64,000 bases of DNA from the NCBI GenBank assembly GCA_050741915.1, contig JBOGEX010000110.1, positions 62,001 through 126,000 of the forward strand, given 5' to 3'. The notes below the pieces were generated by a model. That model searched no databases. It was not told the origin of the DNA and saw only the letters and a list, made by a program, of their open reading frames with translations. How positions within the stretch are numbered: position 1 is the stretch's first letter; every line of letters starts with the position of its first letter. The position numbers and the translations under genes were made by a program. This document shows positions 61,002-64,000 of this stretch, one piece after another. Source of the stretch: JACCTH01 sp050741915 (GTDB taxonomy: Bacteria > Actinomycetota > Acidimicrobiia > Spongiisociales > ZC4RG35).

Positions 61002-62739
61002 CCTCCTCTGCGAACAGACGCAGCTCGAACTCTCGATCGCCCACGATGAGGGTCGGGCGCCTTCTCGAGCCGTTCACGATCACATCCACGAATGCGAGCA
61101 CTGCCAGCACTTTGAAGCCGCTCTCCCCGAGCTCGATCACAAGTTGGCGCGCAACGAAACCCATCTCAGTCCACGCTTCCGCTTTCCGGCCCCAGCCCGA
61201 AGGCGGTCCTGGCAACCGGTGGCGGCGGCGCTCACGGCGGGGCTTGTGGCCGGGGCTTTGATATCGGGGCAAGTGGCTTCCGTACAAGCGCACGAACTAC
61301 GGGGGTTGTACGACATGGCCAGCCCCGCCCTGCGCGGACTGTCCGCCAGCCTTCGTGTGGTCGAACGGGGTTGGCATCCAGAAGTTCCCGAGCGTCACTA
61401 CCGCGGCAACTTGAGGTATTCCGCTCCGGAGTCCCTCGGCATCGACCTTATCGACGAGACCGAATATCCGGATTCCCGCTGGCAGGCGAACAACTTGGAC
61501 GTGAAGTTTGTGGACGGCGATCTCTTCATTCGCGCCTCCCAAGCCTGTCCGATCAGCGCCCTACCCGCCTGTCAGCCGCCCCCACTGTTGCGATCGATGG
61601 CCGGGTTGAAACCCTTCGACGAGGCCCTGTTGATCCCGCTCGAGATAGTTGGGCCGTCACGAAGCTTGACCTGGTGGTCGGGGATAAGCGTCCTCGGAGA
61701 GACCGAGATCGGGAGTCGGGCAGCTGTCCAGATCGAGACAACCGTCTCCGGCTCCGACATGTTGACCGCGATTACTGAACATGGTGGCTGGCGGGAACTT
61801 CATCCCACCGATCGGACACTGATCTGGCTCGACCGCCAGACCCTCGTCCCTTTGCGGATCGAGGTCTTTGCCGAACAGTCCCCTGAGCGCCAGCTCTGGG
61901 CGGGCCGCCACGGATATCAGGATCCGAACGACCAGCCGCTGTTCATTGTCGAGATCGATCAGCTCGAGCTCGACGGTTTCGACCTTGAGGTCGATCTCGG
62001 CCCCAACCCTGTCGGGGGGGGTTTTGTCGAAGCTACTTCACCCATCGCCACCCCTTCCCTCCCGCCCGGCTTCACCGACCATCGACAGGGACAGTGGCTC
62101 CTTCCGGAGGGAGGCACGGTCTGGGTGCGATCTTGGAGCGACGGCCGGGCTTGGCTGATGATCGAGTCGACTGAAGAGTGGCACGATCCTCACTTGTTCG
62201 GATTGGCATCGCCGTTCGTGGAGCCAGTGTTCCCGATCGGCGGAGGGATCGGATATCTGAGCGCCGACCAGAACCGGCTCGCACTTCACGGCGAGACTGC
62301 TGATGTGGTCGTATCTGGTTCGGTATCGGTCGAAGTGCTGATTGAGGTAGCGAGTTCACTCGATCTTGACGGTCAGATCGTGCCCGCTGATTGGGTGGAG
62401 TCGGCCGTTGTATCGGCCGACCGCATCCCCTCCGGAACCCTCGTTCCCGAGGTATCGGGGTGGTCGTTGGCAGGCCTGGTTGATGGTGAGCGTCGGGTGA
62501 TGCTCTTGGCTGGATCCGGCAACCAGAATGTGCTCATCGAAGCCGAACCAGGCAATCGTCTCGATGCTCCCGCCGGCCCCGATTTCTTCGAGGTCCGAGT
62601 CCGAGGTGTTGCAGGCCGATTCGACTCCAGCGCCGGCACATTGGAATGGATCGATGACGGCGTGTTGATGAGGATGCGCAGTTCGACGGTCGCTCTCGAA
62701 GCGTTGCTCGAGCTAGCCGAGTCGATGACGCCACGGTGA
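60991..62739 (+). CDS. Zinc-binding anti-sigma factor fused to a large extracytoplasmic (RseB/LolA-like) domain
   Basis: 582 residues. Residues 1-60 are a ZAS domain: HDHIHECEHCQHF gives the H-x3-C-x2-C zinc motif that clamps the sigma factor. A membrane helix lies at about 75-90. The outer 490 residues are beta-rich (LRYSAPESLGIDLID, WWSGISVLGETEIGSRAAVQIE, LIWLDRQTLVPLRIEVF), like the fold of the MucB/RseB and LolA sensors. Linking inhibitor and sensor in one chain would allow envelope signals to free the sigma factor. Confidence 0.85.
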   Translation: MPTDLLCEQTQLELSIAHDEGRAPSRAVHDHIHECEHCQHFEAALPELDHKLARNETHLSPRFRFPAPARRRSWQPVAAALTAGLVAGALISGQVASVQAHELRGLYDMASPALRGLSASLRVVERGWHPEVPERHYRGNLRYSAPESLGIDLIDETEYPDSRWQANNLDVKFVDGDLFIRASQACPISALPACQPPPLLRSMAGLKPFDEALLIPLEIVGPSRSLTWWSGISVLGETEIGSRAAVQIETTVSGSDMLTAITEHGGWRELHPTDRTLIWLDRQTLVPLRIEVFAEQSPERQLWAGRHGYQDPNDQPLFIVEIDQLELDGFDLEVDLGPNPVGGGFVEATSPIATPSLPPGFTDHRQGQWLLPEGGTVWVRSWSDGRAWLMIESTEEWHDPHLFGLASPFVEPVFPIGGGIGYLSADQNRLALHGETADVVVSGSVSVEVLIEVASSLDLDGQIVPADWVESAVVSADRIPSGTLVPEVSGWSLAGLVDGERRVMLLAGSGNQNVLIEAEPGNRLDAPAGPDFFEVRVRGVAGRFDSSAGTLEWIDDGVLMRMRSSTVALEALLELAESMTPR

Positions 62740-63908
62740 AGCGTCGCTTCGCGTTGGCCGCTCTAGTTGCAGGCGTGCTGATTGGCTACATGTTGCCGGT
62801 CGCGTTTACCCCGACCGGTCAGCAGCCGAGCTTGACACCCGTTGTGACAACGGTGACCAGCACTGAGCGCACACCCTCGACCACCACCGACGCTCCGGTC
62901 GAATCGACGGTGACCGCGATGCCGGTGGCTGCGATCTTCTTGGTCTGGGCCACGGGCGGACTCCCGGAGGAGCTGGTCGACAGCCTCCGGCAGACCTTTG
63001 GTGAGGTGTCGATCGTCCAAGGCGACGTCGTGGAGCTCTCGGCCGCCGGTGGGCGGCTGATTCCTCTGGACGCCCTCGCTTTGGACCCGGCCGCGCATGC
63101 CTTCTACGACCGGTCGACCGAGCTTGGTGGCTTGGTCCCAGGCTCGGTCGTACTCGGCCAGGCTTCGGCTCGGTTGCGGCAAGCCGAACTGGGGGACATT
63201 CTCAACCTCGACGGGTCCGACTTCGTCGTCGTGGCCGTCGTCAGCGACTTGGTGATCGGGGCCGCTGAGGTTGCATTCAACGCGCTCGATCCAGGTCTGC
63301 CGATAACCACTGATCGTTTTGCCCTGATCCGCTCAGACATGGCACGGCAACAGTTCGAGGATTTGGTGCGAGGCCTCTACGACGGGCCCGCACCGCTGCG
63401 AATTCGCTCCGAGGGTGAAACGCCGTGGCTGCGGCACGGCGATGCGGTCTTGCCGCAGGTACTGATCAAAGAGGCCCTGGGCGAATTTTCTTACTCCCAG
63501 GTCGACGGTACGACCTTCGACCAGGATCAGGCATTCATCGACGGCCACATTGTCACCTCGCGCGTGCCGCTGTTGGGGGAGGTTCGCTGCCACCACATCG
63601 TGGTCGACATGCTGACCGGAGCGATGACTGAATTGGTCGAAGAGGGATTGGCCTATCTGGTGGAACCGGCCGGTTTCGCCGGGTGCTGGTTTCCCCGCTT
63701 CATCAGCCCGGCCGTGGGAGTTTCCTCGGGAGTATCTCGCCACGCCTGGGGCGCGGCGATCGACATCAACGCCAGCTCCAATCCCGTGGGTTCATCGGGA
63801 AATCAAGATCCGCGCCTGGTGGAAACGATGAAGCGATGGGGCTTCACCTGGGGTGGCGATTGGCTCGTCCCGGACCCCATGCATTTTGAGTTCGCGACCC
63901 AGCGGTGA
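62736..63908 (+). CDS. Membrane-anchored M15-type peptidase (D-alanyl-D-alanine carboxypeptidase-like)
   Basis: 390 residues from GTG, coupled to the anti-sigma gene by GTGA. N-terminal membrane helix (about 5-22) and a Thr/Ser-rich linker. The C-terminal 100 residues have the zinc site of VanY/M15 peptidases: GVSRHAWGAAIDIN (H and D) and VPDPMHFEF (third ligand H). The middle 200 residues are unassigned. It would trim peptidoglycan stem peptides as the effector arm of the sigma module. A terminator begins at its 3' end. Confidence 0.88.
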   Translation: MKRRFALAALVAGVLIGYMLPVAFTPTGQQPSLTPVVTTVTSTERTPSTTTDAPVESTVTAMPVAAIFLVWATGGLPEELVDSLRQTFGEVSIVQGDVVELSAAGGRLIPLDALALDPAAHAFYDRSTELGGLVPGSVVLGQASARLRQAELGDILNLDGSDFVVVAVVSDLVIGAAEVAFNALDPGLPITTDRFALIRSDMARQQFEDLVRGLYDGPAPLRIRSEGETPWLRHGDAVLPQVLIKEALGEFSYSQVDGTTFDQDQAFIDGHIVTSRVPLLGEVRCHHIVVDMLTGAMTELVEEGLAYLVEPAGFAGCWFPRFISPAVGVSSGVSRHAWGAAIDINASSNPVGSSGNQDPRLVETMKRWGFTWGGDWLVPDPMHFEFATQR

Positions 63909-63920
63909 AGCTGGGTCGCG
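63893..63920 (+). terminator. Hairpin terminator overlapping the peptidase stop codon
   Basis: CGCGACCCAGC (63893-63903) pairs perfectly with GCTGGGTCGCG (63910-63920); the loop GGTGAA contains the gene's TGA stop. It ends the sigma/anti-sigma/peptidase operon and faces the convergent small gene. Confidence 0.8.
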
Positions 63921-63930
63921 AGAACGAAGG

Positions 63931-64000
63931 TCAGCGACCTCGTCGTGCGAAGCCGAAACCGCCGAACAAGAGAAGCACTACAACGATCAAGATGATCCAA
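63931..64000 (-). CDS. Small single-helix membrane protein (5' end beyond the window)
   Basis: The last 22 codons and the stop (TGA, 63933-63931) are present. The fragment WIILIVVVLLLFGGFGFARRGR is one hydrophobic helix ending in a glycine and arginine-rich tail, as in DUF3309-like peptides of about 50 residues. The start lies outside the window. Function unknown. Confidence 0.6.
   Translation of the reverse strand, partial: WIILIVVVLLLFGGFGFARRGR

Overview
The window is GC-rich, densely coded DNA from an actinobacterium. The best lineage clues are a histidine-phosphatase/DUF3090/SCO1664-family cluster, a response regulator joined to thioredoxin reductase, a SARP-type regulator, an F420-type luciferase-like oxidoreductase and a Nur-type nickel regulon. 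A complete System I cytochrome c maturation (ccm) operon is unusual for the phylum and points to a deep-branching group, perhaps near Acidimicrobiia; that placement is inference. Coupled starts of the NTGA type (ATGA, GTGA, TTGA) are common.

Layout. 1-2019: end of a flavin disulfide reductase, a repeat and an acyl-CoA synthetase. 2061-14733: a LuxR-ATPase regulator, small proteins, a nuclease/lamin-tail lipoprotein, an aminotransferase, an MDR dehydrogenase, an MFS carrier, a metal-site-less ADP-ribosylglycohydrolase homologue, a lipid kinase, a coupled GTPase pair and a Cas4-like nuclease. 14814-25021: a VanW protein, pyruvate kinase and ccmABCDEF-HI-G. 25099-34310: a SARP/cyclase-like/ATPase giant, a frameshifted LuxR-ATPase gene, a decayed SnoaL gene and a hydrolase lacking its serine. 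34360-38379: nickel transporter genes nikMQO, the regulator nur with a Nur box, and trpD. 38440-41735: aquaporin, RNase P RNA and an integrase remnant. 41960-47110: DUF2237, SRAP, the phosphatase/DUF3090/SCO1664 trio, NUDIX, a lipoprotein and an LLM oxidoreductase. 47233-54203: a cyclase/ATPase regulator, a frameshifted regulator/thioredoxin reductase, RNase HI, a zinc-ribbon protein and Nif3. 54204-57498: decayed DNA and two alpha/beta hydrolases. 57499-64000: a histidine kinase, a surface protein, an ECF sigma/anti-sigma/peptidase envelope module and the edge of a tiny membrane protein.

Four large ATPase regulators (at 2061, 25099, 30256 and 47233) suggest heavy investment in signal integration. 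The most striking non-coding signal is a family of five 42-nt elements, TGGGCY-N25-AACCCWGGGTT, whose spacer is exactly 25 nt each time and forms a hairpin with a different sequence in most copies. They sit between co-directional genes in either orientation. A second repeat family (three copies) flanks other genes. I saw no tRNA gene, CRISPR array or intact insertion sequence.
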